Positions 27,340 through 37,335 of a DNA stretch of 43,210 nucleotides are shown piece after piece (the stretch's first letter is position 1; the number at the start of each line of letters is the position of its first letter). The DNA comes from Candidatus Altimarinota bacterium (lineage in GTDB: Bacteria; Cyanobacteriota; Cyanobacteriia; Cyanobacteriales; Microcystaceae), in contig JAAUUT010000034.1 of NCBI GenBank assembly GCA_012031035.1, forward strand, positions 1 through 43,210, read 5' to 3'. Both the position numbers and the translations under genes were made by a program. The notes under the pieces are model-generated. The model had not been told where the DNA came from, made no database searches, and saw only the letters and a list, made by a program, of their open reading frames with translations.

Positions 27340-29011
27340 GTGAAAAATTTCTCAAGCGACAAATTAACTCAAGCTCTGTTATCTTGGCTGCGTTCCCTGC
27401 TACTAATTACCATTATTCTTCCCCTCGCTGCAATAGAAGCTAAAGCAGCCGAACGCATCTACTTTAATTATGGGGCATTGGGATTTTCAGTTTCCATTAA
27501 TTCCTTAGAACAATTTGCCAAGCACGGTACTGTTAACAAAGAATTAGCTTTTTATCTAGAAAGAGTAACGCCCCAACAACGGGAGCAGTTTCGTCAAGCT
27601 TTACTTCAACGTTCTACTCTCGATGCCCTTCAAGTCTATCGTTTTTTTAAAACCCCAATGGGAGAAGATATTCTCGAAGGAATTGGCAATTTAATTCAGA
27701 TTGAAGGCGGTCTTAACGGAAAATACCCCCTCAGAGGAGCGATTTTTCAGGCGGCTATTGATGCGGAAGGGTTAACGCTACTTAACTTTCTCAAGAAATT
27801 TCCGACCAATATTCAACTCAATACAGAGGAAATTTTCACGCTTGCCGAAAAAGTAGAAGCAGCGATCGCGCTGACTAATTCTACCATCGAAACAGTCGCT
27901 CAATTAGCGGCAAAAGAAGTAAAAACAGAAAAGGCTGTCGATTTTGCTAAGCTACCCGATTTGAGAGAGCCAGGCGCTTTGGGGTTTAGAGAACAAAAGC
28001 TAATATTGATAGATAAAAAAACGCGATCGCGAGTTGGTTGTCTATCTCTACACGCCTCAGAAATGGCGACCCCGAAAAACACCTGTCATTATTTTTTCAC
28101 ACGGATTGGCTTCTCGCCCAGAAGATTTTAGCAAAAGGGGCGAACATTTAGCTTCTCATGGCTATGTCGTCGTCTTGCCCCGACATCCCGGCAGCGATTT
28201 GATTTATCTCCAGGAAACCTTAGAAGGTTATTCCAGCGATATTTTCGATATTAACGAATTTACCAATCGCCCATTAGATATTAGTTTTATCATCGACGAA
28301 TTAGAAAAACGCAACCGTCCAGAGTTTGGCGGAAGGTTAGATCTTCAACAAGTAGGCATTGCCGGACATTCGTTTGGCGGTTACACTGCCCTTGCCCTAG
28401 CGGGCGCTCGCATCGATTTTGAGAACTTACAGGGGGCTTGCAATAGCGGCGATTGGGATCCTAATTTATCGCTCCTCTTACAGTGTCGCGCTTTGGAATT
28501 GCCCCGTAAAGATTATAATTTTCGAGACGAACGAGTTAAAGCCGTCCTTGCAATTAATCCCGTCAACAGCAGTATTTTTGGTTTTCAAGGATTAAGTCAA
28601 ATTCAAATCCCCGTTTTTATTGTGGCAGGTAGCTACGACCCTGCGACTCCTGCTGTTTACGAGCAACTGCGCTCTTTTCCTTGGCTAACCGTTCAAAATA
28701 AATATCTCGCCCTCGCTGAAGGACAAGCACACGTAGATTTTTCTGTTTTGGATGCAGGCGCATCCCAACTACTTAATTCTTTACCTAATTTAACGCTTCC
28801 CGATCCCGTTCTTTTGGATAGCTATGCGAATGCGATGACTTTGGCATTTTTTGAAACCTACATTGCCAACAATTCTAAGTCTCGCCCCTACTTACAAGCG
28901 TCTTACGCTACTTATTTAAGTCGTCAAGAGCCTTTTAAGCTTTATTTAATCGACGCATCATCAGCGTTGCAACTCTCTCAAGCCTTAAATAAATTCAATC
29001 TTAACGATTAG
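27340..29011 (+). CDS. DUF1400 alpha/beta hydrolase (frameshift at A7)
   Basis: An N-terminal export signal (LLSWLRSLLLITIILPLAAI then AKAAERIYF) is followed by a DUF1400 region (about residues 45-200). After a switch of frame, an alpha/beta hydrolase core follows, with the nucleophile motif GHSFGGYTAL and an FSHGLAS oxyanion segment. The GTG at 27340 is the start. The frames join at the A7 run 28015-28021: with one A fewer the text becomes LILIDKKRDRELVVYLYTPQ, as in family members. The joined protein would be about 556 residues, normal for these periplasmic or exported enzymes. The substrate is unknown. A sequence error or true slippage could explain the extra A. Confidence 0.8.
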
Positions 29012-29067
29012 GAAATCTGTAACCGTCAAATTTACAATAGAAATAATTAGGAAAATAACTAACCGAT

Positions 29068-29925
29068 ATGCCACATTTGAATCGGAGTGATGCCCAAAGC
29101 GAAGCTGTGAAAGTAGGACTAGCCTTGGTTTCCAACCCGCCTCACGATCGCGAACTCAACGAACAGAACGATCGCGCTCCCCATGAAAAACCCCCTCTAG
29201 ATTTAGACAAAATTAACTCACAACTTGCCAACGCCACAGCCGAGCAAGTTATCGAATGGGCCAGTCAAAGTTTTGGAGACGGCTTGGTTATGAGTACCAG
29301 CTTTGGTATCCAAGCTGCCGTCATGCTCGACCTCGCCACCCAAATCGTGCCCGATTTGCCGATTATTTGGGTAGATACAGGTTATTTGCCTGCCGAAACT
29401 TATCAGTTTGCCGAACAGTTAATCGAACGGCTCAATCTGAATATGAAAGTCTATCAGTCTCCTATCAGTCCTGCTCGCATGGAAGCTATATACGGTAGGC
29501 TTTGGGCGCAAAACGATCTAGAGTCGCTCAATCGCTACGACAAAATTCGTAAAGTCGAACCCATGCAACGCGCCCTCAAAGAGCTTAAAGCAACGGCTTG
29601 GCTGGCAGGGTTGCGTAGCGACCAAACTAACCATCGCAAGATGTTACAGAGGATCGACGTACAAGGCGAACAGTACAAAATTCTACCGATCCTCGCTTGG
29701 AATGCTAAGGACGTATATGAATACTTAACGGCTCGCGATCTTCCCTATCATCCTTTTTTCGATCTTGGTTATGTCTCGGTTGGTGACTGGCATTCGAGCC
29801 GACCGCTAATGGCTGAAGATACCGACGAACGAGATACCCGTTTCCACGGACTCAAACAAGAGTGTGGGTTGCATTTGCCTCGCACTCCTGGAGAGGCACA
29901 AAGTCTTGATTCGAGTACGCTTTAA
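29068..29925 (+). CDS. cysH: Phosphoadenylyl-sulfate reductase
   Basis: This 285-residue PP-loop enzyme reduces PAPS to sulfite with thioredoxin. The PP-loop-like [15 protein letters not shown] is present, as are [11 protein letters not shown], the [10 protein letters not shown] loop and the single C-terminal catalytic cysteine in QECGLHLP. The extra cysteine pairs that bind an iron-sulfur cluster in APS reductases are absent, so the substrate is PAPS. The first 40 residues form a poorly conserved N-terminal extension relative to most family members; a shorter start is not obvious. It is convergent with rplI. Confidence 0.92.
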   Translation: MPHLNRSDAQSEAVKVGLALVSNPPHDRELNEQNDRAPHEKPPLDLDKINSQLANATAEQVIEWASQSFGDGLVMSTSFGIQAAVMLDLATQIVPDLPIIWVDTGYLPAETYQFAEQLIERLNLNMKVYQSPISPARMEAIYGRLWAQNDLESLNRYDKIRKVEPMQRALKELKATAWLAGLRSDQTNHRKMLQRIDVQGEQYKILPILAWNAKDVYEYLTARDLPYHPFFDLGYVSVGDWHSSRPLMAEDTDERDTRFHGLKQECGLHLPRTPGEAQSLDSSTL

Positions 29926-29978
29926 ATTAGTTATCAGTGAAAGTTACTCTTAAATTAAAGATATTAAACTCTCTAATT

Positions 29979-30033
29979 CAGTTATCAGTTATCAAATGCT
30001 CAATTTTCACTAACAACTGATAACTGATAACTG
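29979..30033. terminator. 16-bp perfect inverted repeat between cysH and rplI
   Basis: CAGTTATCAGTTATCA at 29979-29994 is mirrored perfectly at 30018-30033 (TGATAACTGATAACTG), with a 23-base loop. The right arm ends directly at the rplI stop codon. It probably acts as a bidirectional terminator. The sequence itself, repeats of CAGTTAT, is a known type of dispersed cyanobacterial repeat; a related TTATCAGTGA lies at 29931-29940. Confidence 0.7.
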
Positions 30034-30492
30034 TTATTGTGCGACGACTTGAAATTCAACTTCGGCAGTAACTTCGGGGTGAAGCTTGACTTGAGCTTTG
30101 TAAATTCCAGTTTGATTGATTTCTGGCACGGTAATTCCACGGCGATCGACTTCTTGCCCCGTTCCTGCTTTGATAGCATCAGCAACATCTTGAGTCGTTA
30201 CCGTTCCAAAAATGGCTTCTTTTTCGCCGACTGGCTTGCTAATTGTCAAGCGTCCAATAGTTTGTAGCGCGGTTTTCCGAGATTCTGCTTCTTGTTTTTC
30301 GGCTAATAGGCGCTGTCTTTCTTTTTCCCTTCTTTGCTCGACTTGTTTAAGAATGCTCGGCGTTGCTATCACGCCGATTTTTCTAGGAAGCAGGTAATTT
30401 CGAGCATAACCGGGGGCAACTTCGACTAAATCTCCAGTTTTTCCCAGTTTATTAACATTTTCATTCAAGACAACTTGTAATCGTTTTGCCAT
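30034..30492 (-). CDS. rplI: Large ribosomal subunit protein bL9
   Basis: This 152-residue ribosomal protein has the N-terminal RNA-binding domain with [20 protein letters not shown] at about 17-36, a long central helix ([20 protein letters not shown]) and the C-terminal domain ([12 protein letters not shown]...[14 protein letters not shown]). Length and motifs are typical. It begins with MAKRLQVVL and is preceded by AAGGAGAAG on its strand, a good ribosome site. It is divergent from the protease gene. Confidence 0.97.
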   Translation of the reverse strand: MAKRLQVVLNENVNKLGKTGDLVEVAPGYARNYLLPRKIGVIATPSILKQVEQRREKERQRLLAEKQEAESRKTALQTIGRLTISKPVGEKEAIFGTVTTQDVADAIKAGTGQEVDRRGITVPEINQTGIYKAQVKLHPEVTAEVEFQVVAQ

Positions 30493-30724
30493 TGCTTCTC
30501 CTTTAAGTTCGCTTTATTTCCGTTCTTAGAAAAATTTAAAATAACTCAGAACTATTAATAATACTATTTTTATCGGGCTAAAAGCAAATGCGATTGCGCT
30601 CTGCGCACCCCGATTAGTTATTTTGTGAAAAAATTTAGGATAAGTGCCCTAAATACTGCATAATCTCAAAAATGGCTCCCAAATAAATTGAGTTAGTGCA
30701 AGTCAGTGAGGCGATTTTAATTTT

Positions 30725-33700
30725 ATGAGTCAAGCAAGCTATGGCCTGGTTAACGAAAGTAACTTATCGTTGCGTCCTGCGATCGCGCTGGCACTAGCCA
30801 AAAATCGCGACAAATTGGGAGCCTGTGAGTGGGATAGTACATCGAGCGAAACCATACAATTTCGCGATCGCCCAGGGGGTAGCGAGTCAGTTACTCCCAC
30901 GTTTGCGATCGCCCAAGAGTTTCCCTTACTCAAGAAAAACGATCGCGAATGGTCAACAGAAGTAGAACCGCTAAACAATAACCATCGAAGTGTTTATATA
31001 AATAAAGCTTTAATTATCGAGCCTGAAATTCCCAAAACCACATTACACGAACTAGGAAACCAGAACGATACAGCTAATCTGTCGGTTGACGGACAAGACA
31101 TCGCGATCGTGCAGACAACCGGGTCTAATCCAGCCTTTAATTTTATTGGACTAACCCAACTACGCAACGATCCCCAATTTCGAGGGATCGATGGAAGCGG
31201 CTTGACGGTAGTCATTATCGATACGGGGTTAGAAGGTTCGCATCCGTCAATCCGAGGAAATTTTACAGGTTTTCTTGATGTTGCTGGCGGTGGAACGTTT
31301 ACGACCGACCCTAACAGTGCTTTTGATGTTGACAGTCATGGTACTCACGTAGCCGGGACAGTCGGCGCGACCGACCCCAGTATTGGAGTGGCTCCCGATG
31401 TCAATCTGATTAGCTTACAAGTCTTTGAAACAAGTGGCGGGGCTTACAATTCTAAAATTGAGGAAGCACTGGAGTGGGTATTAGCCAATCGCCAACGCTA
31501 CAACATTGTGGCGATTAATATGTCCCTTGGAGGCGGTCAATTCTACACATCGAGAGGCGAAGCAACAGGCGACATTTATGCTGACGATATCGGACGACTC
31601 GAACAGGCGGGCGTTACCGTAGTCTCGGCGGCAGGGAACGATTACGATGACAATTCACAACTTGGTGTTTCTTCCCCTGGAATTTTTAGTAGTTTAGTTG
31701 TGGGAGCCGTTAATAAACAAGACGATACAATTACCGACTTTAGCCAGCGTCTCAATTCTTCCAACATGATTTTTGCGCCTGGTGGCAGTATTACAAGTAC
31801 TGTCCCAGGAGGGGGATTAGAAGATAAAAACGGAACCAGTATGGCATCGCCCCATATTGCTGGTTGCGTAGCCTTGATGCAAGAAGCCGCACTTCAGTTT
31901 GGCGGACGCTTATTATCGACTCAAGAAGTCGTTGGGATTATGCGATCGACGGCTGACACAATTAATGATGGCGATGATGAAAACGGTTTCGTTCCCAATA
32001 CGGGATTAAACTTTCCTCGCATCAATATCTACAAAGCTGTTACTGAAATTAAGAGACGATTTAACCGAAACGCTCCATCACCGCCACCACCGCCAGGAGG
32101 AGGCGGTAATGCTGGAGATGCCAACGGAACGATCGCAGGAGCTATTATCGGCCCGACGCTTGATGGTTCTCCCGTTGCGGCACTGCGCGGCTCGATTGGA
32201 ATCGACGGGCGATCGACGCAAATTGGGGCAAAAGATGTCGATATCTACAAGTTTACAGTTACTGCGGCAGGAACCATGGTTATTAGTGTCGGTTCTGATG
32301 CAGCCAACCCCAGAAATTTTGATAGCGTCCTCCGAATCTTTAATAGCAATGGCACTCAGATAGCTGTTAACGACGACATTAATGATAACAACAAGTTTTC
32401 GCGTCTTTCGGTTAACTTACAGCCAGGAACTTACTATGCCGGAGTTAGCGGATATTCAAACGACAGCTACAATCCCAGGGTAGCAGGAAGCGGAGTTGCA
32501 GGAGCAACGGGTAATTATTCTCTGCAATTTAGCTTTGGTAACGCCGATCCTAACGGAACGATTAGCGGTGCAGTGGCAGTTAATCTCAGTTCCAGAAACG
32601 ATCCGGCTTTTAATGGATTTATCGGAGCAGATTACGGCAAACTTGTTGGCGTATCGGATGTAGATATCTATAAAATTGTCGTTCCTGATAACGGGGTGCT
32701 TTTTGTCGATATTGACACGCCGTTTGGCAGTGGCTATGTCGATAGTTATGTACGAGTATTTGAGGCTGATGGTACGCAAGCTTTCTTTGAAGACACTGGT
32801 GCGAAGATTGTCAGCGATGACGATTACTCTTATACCCTTGATAGCAATGGCAATGCAGTTTTCACAGAGTTTTTATCTTTCAGCGATGAAATAATAGATT
32901 TTTCAGGGAATTTCGTCGGACACAGAACCGATAGTTTTATCGGCGGAACAGTCGAACGCGGCGATGTTTATTACATTGGGGTTTCTGATTATGAAAATCA
33001 AGATTACGATGCTAAAACATTAGGCGGTCGTCCGGCAGAAGGCGCTAGTGGCGGCGACTACAAGATTTCTTTTAACTTTATCAACAACGATATCAACGGC
33101 AGCATCGCTCAAGCATTAAATAGTAATCCTATTTCTTTGTCCTCGGCACAAACCGTTATTAATGGCAATCGAATTGGTGCTGACTTTAGACCCAATGGTA
33201 ATCTCGTACAGGTAGCGATCGCGATGTAGATTTCAGAAAAATTCGTACTTTGAATGCAGGTATTCTAGAAATAGATGTCGATTCTTTCCAGAATGCTGCA
33301 ATTTCTACCGCCAACAAAGTTGATACGTTGGTATTTATCTTCGACGCGCAAGGCAGACAGCTAGCCGTCGATGATAATACGAACTCGCGCGATGCCAAGA
33401 TCCAGTATAAAGTTCAAGCCAATCGAGATTATTACATTGCGATCGCGGGCAAAGGAAACGATAATTTCGATCCCTTTCAACTAGGTAGCGGTTCTTCTGG
33501 CGATCTGGGTCAATATACTTTTAAAAGTCGGCTTCTGCCACTTGCACAAGCGGCATCGCTTTCTGATAACGGTTCTCGCAATGGAGCGGTGCGAAGAGTT
33601 GGTCTTGGTTCGCGAGTGGCCGGCGATATTGGCGAAGATAATGCCCTCAATGTTGGTTCTAACGATACAGATATTTATCGCTTTACGTCTAACCTAACTG

Positions 33701-34833
33701 GGTTAGTTAATATTCGCACCTTCACCAACCAAGAATTTAGCGGCGATACTTTCTTACGCTTTTTCACGGCTAATGGTAGGGAAATTACCTTCAACAATAA
33801 TATCAATCAAAGGACGCGAAGCAGCTTAGTACGAGTCTACGTCACGGCAGGCACTCAATATTTAATTGGGGTGAATGGAGCAAGTAGGGGCGCTCGCAAT
33901 TATAATCCGATTACGGGTTTAGGAGCCGCACCAGCCCCCATTAACAGCTTGGGAACGTATACGCTCTCAATTAATGCACCTATTAATCGCAAAATTGGGA
34001 CGCTAAGAAACGATGTCCTAGTTGGCACTTCCAGCATTGATTCGTTTAATGGTGGGGCAGGGAACGATCGCTTAGCGGGTTTAGCCGGCAGCGATTTTTT
34101 AGTTGGGGGATTGGGAAACGATACGCTTAATGGCGGATTGGCTGGCGATACCCTCAGTGGCGGTTTGGGTAACGATATCTACATAGTAGATCGCGCGGGC
34201 GATCGCGTCTTGGAAACTTCTAGAAAGCCTGGAGAAATCGACACGGTAGTTTCCACGGTTAGCTACGCACTAGGAGCTAATCTGGAGCGACTAAATTTAG
34301 GCGGTCGCGCCATTACTGGGATAGGCAACAATGTCAATAACCGCCTCTTGGGTAACAATTTTGGCAATCGCCTAGCGGGAGCGGCAGGCAATGACATATT
34401 AATCGGTGCTGGCGGCAACGATACCCTCAACGGCGGTTTGGGCAACGATATCTTAACCGGAGGAGCGGGTAACGATATTCTCGTCGGCGGTGCGGGTCGA
34501 GATACTCTGATTGGTGGGGTAGGACGCGATCGCTTTTTCTTCCAATCTCGAAATCAGGGGATCGATCGCATCAATGGTTTTTCAACGGTATTGGATCGCA
34601 TCGACGTTTCGGCGGCAGGATTTGGCGGTGGATTGAGAACGGGTTTCTTAGCTGTTTCTCAGTTTCGTTTGGGCGCAAGGGCGCTAGATGCCAGCGATCG
34701 CTTCATTTACAATCGTTTTAGCGGAATATTATCTTATGATTCTGATGGAACGGGTGCGCTTGCGCCTACTGCAATAGCAATTCTCAATCCCGGACTGGCT
34801 TTTTCTAGTTCAGATATTTTTATTACTGGGTGA
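30725..34833 (+). CDS. Large subtilisin-like protease with PPC and RTX domains (frameshift)
   Basis: Frames 30725-33229 and 33250-34833 form one protein of about 1370 residues. The S8 peptidase core has catalytic Asp166 (VVIIDTG), His205 (SHGTHVAG) and Ser372 (GTSMASPH). It is followed by a Pro/Gly linker (PSPPPPPGGGGNAG), several PPC-like pre-peptidase C-terminal beta domains (DVDIYKFTV, DVDIYKIVV, DTDIYRFT) and RTX calcium repeats (GGAGNDRLAGL, GGLGNDTLNGG, GGAGNDILVGG). There is no N-terminal signal peptide; the RTX end suggests type I secretion. The frames join at about 33208-33216 if one G is restored (LVQVGDRDVDF). It is likely an intact secreted protease with a sequence error. Confidence 0.88.
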
Positions 34834-34883
34834 ACTTGCTCTAGATTTTAACGGGACTTAAACAAAAGACAAGAGTAAAAAAG

Positions 34884-34905
34884 GGGAGCATCCCATTTTG
34901 GCAAA
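34884..34905 (+). repeat. Left terminal inverted repeat of the insertion sequence
   Basis: This 22-bp end is identical in reverse complement to 36286-36307, with no mismatch. An extra G precedes it on the outer side that is not mirrored on the right. Confidence 0.9.
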
Positions 34906-34912
34906 AATAGAA

Positions 34913-34947
34913 AAACATATTCGCGATGTTAACTCGCGAATATGTTT
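34913..34947 (-). terminator. Hairpin terminator ending the insertion-sequence transcript
   Basis: A perfect 14-bp stem (AAACATATTCGCGA with TCGCGAATATGTTT) has a 7-base loop. It lies directly after the stop of the accessory gene; on the minus strand it is followed by TTCTATTTTTG. It fits a rho-independent terminator that also doubles as a subterminal IS structure. Confidence 0.75.
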
Positions 34948-34950
34948 AGA

Positions 34951-35352
34951 TTATTTACTTTCTTGTTCCCCATCAAAAGCAAGATCAACCAAACATCCTT
35001 TGAGAGAATCGATGGTTTTCCGTAATTCGGTGACAATAGTTCTTCTAAAAACTCCCATCACAGCGTCAACATGAGCTTGAGTACCAGCTTTGCCTAAATG
35101 TTGGTATTTACTCAAAGATTGAGCATTTTTCTGCTCAAATATAGGAAAAACGGCTTGCCGTTTGTAGTAATAATAAATTGTTTGACCTTGCCTGACCTGA
35201 TAACGAGCTATCCAACAGCCATCAGGAGTTTCTATTCCTTGGCTTTCAAAAAAAGGCAAATAGGTTTCAAGTTGGGCAATAGTTCCGGTTAATCGGGCAA
35301 TTCTGTCGAATTTATCTTGTTCGCTCATCTTTTGTCTTCTGCGTCCCATCAT
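34951..35352 (-). CDS. Accessory protein of the insertion sequence
   Basis: This 133-residue basic protein starts MMGRRRQKMSEQDKFDRI and contains GCWIARYQVRQGQTIYYYYK and SLSKYQHLGKAGTQAHVDAV. It is a type of small protein seen beside ISKra4-like transposases in cyanobacteria (a DUF6788-like passenger is my best guess). Its contribution to transposition is unknown. It starts 86 bases after the transposase stop and is probably translated from the same message. Internal starts at 35349 or 35328 are possible. Confidence 0.6.
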   Translation of the reverse strand: MMGRRRQKMSEQDKFDRIARLTGTIAQLETYLPFFESQGIETPDGCWIARYQVRQGQTIYYYYKRQAVFPIFEQKNAQSLSKYQHLGKAGTQAHVDAVMGVFRRTIVTELRKTIDSLKGCLVDLAFDGEQESK

Positions 35353-35438
35353 TCCAAAAACTCCATGACGAATTTATTCGCCACTATTTTACGCGAACAA
35401 ACCTCAAGTTATCTTGAGATGACGGAATTTAATCGAAA

Positions 35439-36149
35439 TTAAATAGCTAGTTGACCATTAAGATAAGCACAACGCCGTTGTAGAATTTGATTAACGGTTT
35501 CTTTCTTCCACTGCGCTCCGGTTATTTTAACTCGGTGTCCTATTTGTTTAACCCCAGATTCTACGGCTCCACTACCGACCGAACAAATATTTTGCCAGCT
35601 ATAATAATGATAGTTAATAATCCGTGAGCGGTGTTTGATTAGATAGTTACAAAACTGGTATCCTCCGACTAACTTCTGAGAACTTAAATAGTTAATAGCT
35701 TCGTCAATTTGACCCATCCATAGATAAGCTTTTACTTGTTCAAACTGGTATTTTTTACCTTCAACTTTGTAGAGATTTTCTATCAAATGATACCAATCTA
35801 AAATTTCTATTCGGTCAGTTTTATTCCCGATTTCCTCCATAATGTTCCAGATGCCATCATGACCATCCCCCAAACAGTAGAAGGGATTGGTTAACGGCTG
35901 ACTATTAATCCAATTTGTTAATGAGTCGTTATCTTGAAATAAAGCTCCGTAGTATATTCCTTGCAATCGAGCCGTTTTATATTCTTTCCACTCGCTTTTT
36001 TCTCCAGCTTTTCCTCTTAATCTTACTTGCCCACCATCCACAGCTATCTCTGATAATCCTTGTTTGACATCTGGTAATAAATTTTCCAGTCTTTGCACTT
36101 TTCTTTGATGAGTTGAATGCCCCACTTTTAGTCCCATCAACAATAACAT
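35439..36149 (-). CDS. ISKra4-family transposase
   Basis: This 236-residue protein starts MLLLMGLKVGHSTHQRKVQRL and includes the catalytic-core-like ISKra4 text SEIAVDGGQVRLRGK, GDGHDGIWNIMEEIG and ILDWYHLIENLYKV. It ends GSGAVESGVKQIGHRVK then GAQWKKETVNQILQRRCAYL. Asp residues in VDGG and GDGHDG and the Glu in GAVESG probably make the DDE triad. Some relatives carry about 100 more N-terminal residues, so the start may lie upstream or the protein may be a short version. It lies within the perfect-ended element, so it is presumably functional. Confidence 0.85.
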   Translation of the reverse strand: MLLLMGLKVGHSTHQRKVQRLENLLPDVKQGLSEIAVDGGQVRLRGKAGEKSEWKEYKTARLQGIYYGALFQDNDSLTNWINSQPLTNPFYCLGDGHDGIWNIMEEIGNKTDRIEILDWYHLIENLYKVEGKKYQFEQVKAYLWMGQIDEAINYLSSQKLVGGYQFCNYLIKHRSRIINYHYYSWQNICSVGSGAVESGVKQIGHRVKITGAQWKKETVNQILQRRCAYLNGQLAI

Positions 36150-36307
36150 ATCTTTCTGATGGAGTCATCACTCTAAAATCTCAACTTCTGCACTCCATTA
36201 TCTTACTTTTGGTCCAGTTCAGCACACTTTGTTATTTTACTTCGCGAGCATTAGTCGCGAAGTCAGTTCCCACACTTTTCATGTATTTGCCAAAATGGGA
36301 TGCTCCC

Positions 36308-37054
36308 TTACCACCAGGGTCAGGAAGTGGGATAAAAATGTTATTAGATGGTCAAATTTCTTTTGTACAGTCTTCGCGACCGCTTAAAGATAAAGAATAT
36401 GAAATGGCTTTTCAAAGAGGAATTCTATTGCAACAAATTCCTGTGGCGATTGATGGAATTGCGATCGCAGTTAATCCTAGCCTTAATCTAACAGGGTTAA
36501 CAATTAAACAACTCAAGGATATTTATAGAGGAAAAATTACTAATTGGAGTCAATTAGGCGGTGCGGAATTAGAAATTACTCCCTATGCGCGATCGATTCA
36601 AAGCGGAACGACAGATTTTTTTCAGTATAATGTTTTAGGAACGGAGAAATTTAGCGATCGCGTTATTTTTGTTAACGATAATCAACAAGCATTTACAAAA
36701 ATTAGCGATAAAAATAATCCAGGAGGAATATATATTACTTCAGCAACAGAAGTTATTCAACATTGCGAAGTCAAAGCTTTATCTCTGAGTCGTTATTCTA
36801 GTAATAAATTGGTTAGTTTATATAAAAACCAGGGAAAACCCTCTGATACTTGTTCTCCTTCTCAAAACCAAATTAACTTTGATGCTTTCTTTAATGGCGA
36901 CTATCCTCTATCGCGTCGTTTATTTATTGTGATTAATCAAAATAGAAAAGAAGACGAACAAGTGGGAGAAACTTATACAAAATTTCTTTTAACTGATGAA
37001 GGACAAAAGTTGATTAAAAAAGCGGGATTTATTCCGTTAAGATTGTCTTATTGA
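36308..37054 (+). pseudogene. Phosphate-binding (PstS-like) protein, 5' end removed at the insertion sequence
   Basis: The frame contains the PBP-2 family text PPGSGSGIKMLLDGQISFVQ, SSRPLKDKEYEMA, QQIPVAIDGIAIAVNPSLN, LKDIYRGKITNWSQLGGAEL and GQKLIKKAGFIPL. The latter is the usual end. Intact proteins have a signal or membrane anchor and about 60 further residues in front. Here the insertion sequence end sits directly before PPGSG, and the 5' part is not found on its other side. An in-frame ATG inside the insertion sequence (36113) would give a 313-residue chimera with a hydrophobic start, so a fusion product could still be made. It is probably non-functional. Confidence 0.75.
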
Positions 37055-37065
37055 GCGTTTTTAGG

Positions 37066-37335
37066 TAGCAACGGTAGATTGGGTTGAGGAACGTTGGCGT
37101 TATCCTGCCGTCAGGCATAATCCAACATTAAGGTTAAATTTAAGTAGGTAAATATAATTATTTTGTAGAGTGCGCGAGCATTTTGCTCGCACTACATTCT
37201 ATATTTAATTATGATGACTTCCTTAGTTTGGTTTCACTTTATTCTACTTACTACTCACAAAGCAAGTTGCATTTGAAAAACGAAACTCAACACTAAGATT
37301 AAATTAATTTAGTATAACTTCTTTCTACCCAACCT
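37066..37335. repeat. Dispersed-repeat debris downstream of the PstS-like fragment
   Basis: The spacer holds pieces of the common cyanobacterial repeat GGTTGAGGAACG-type: GATTGGGTTGAGGAACGTTG near 37077, TGAAAAACGAAACTCAAC near 37273 and CTACCCAACCTACTC near 37325. An imperfect hairpin with arms GTGCGCGAGCA and TGCTCGCAC lies at 37170-37193. I see no gene. Confidence 0.5.

Larger units (their letters stand above)
34884..36307 (-). mobile_element. ISKra4-family insertion sequence, 1424 bp
   Basis: The ends are perfect 22-bp inverted repeats: 34884-34905 reads GGGAGCATCCCATTTTGGCA plus AA, and 36286-36307 is its exact reverse complement. Inside, on the minus strand, are a transposase gene (35439-36149) and an accessory gene (34951-35352). 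I see no convincing target duplication at the borders. Both ends also have subterminal hairpins with TTCGCGA/TCGCGAA arms (34913-34947, and about 36239-36263). The right end joins a substrate-binding-protein gene fragment. Perfect ends and intact-looking genes suggest recent activity. Confidence 0.9.
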
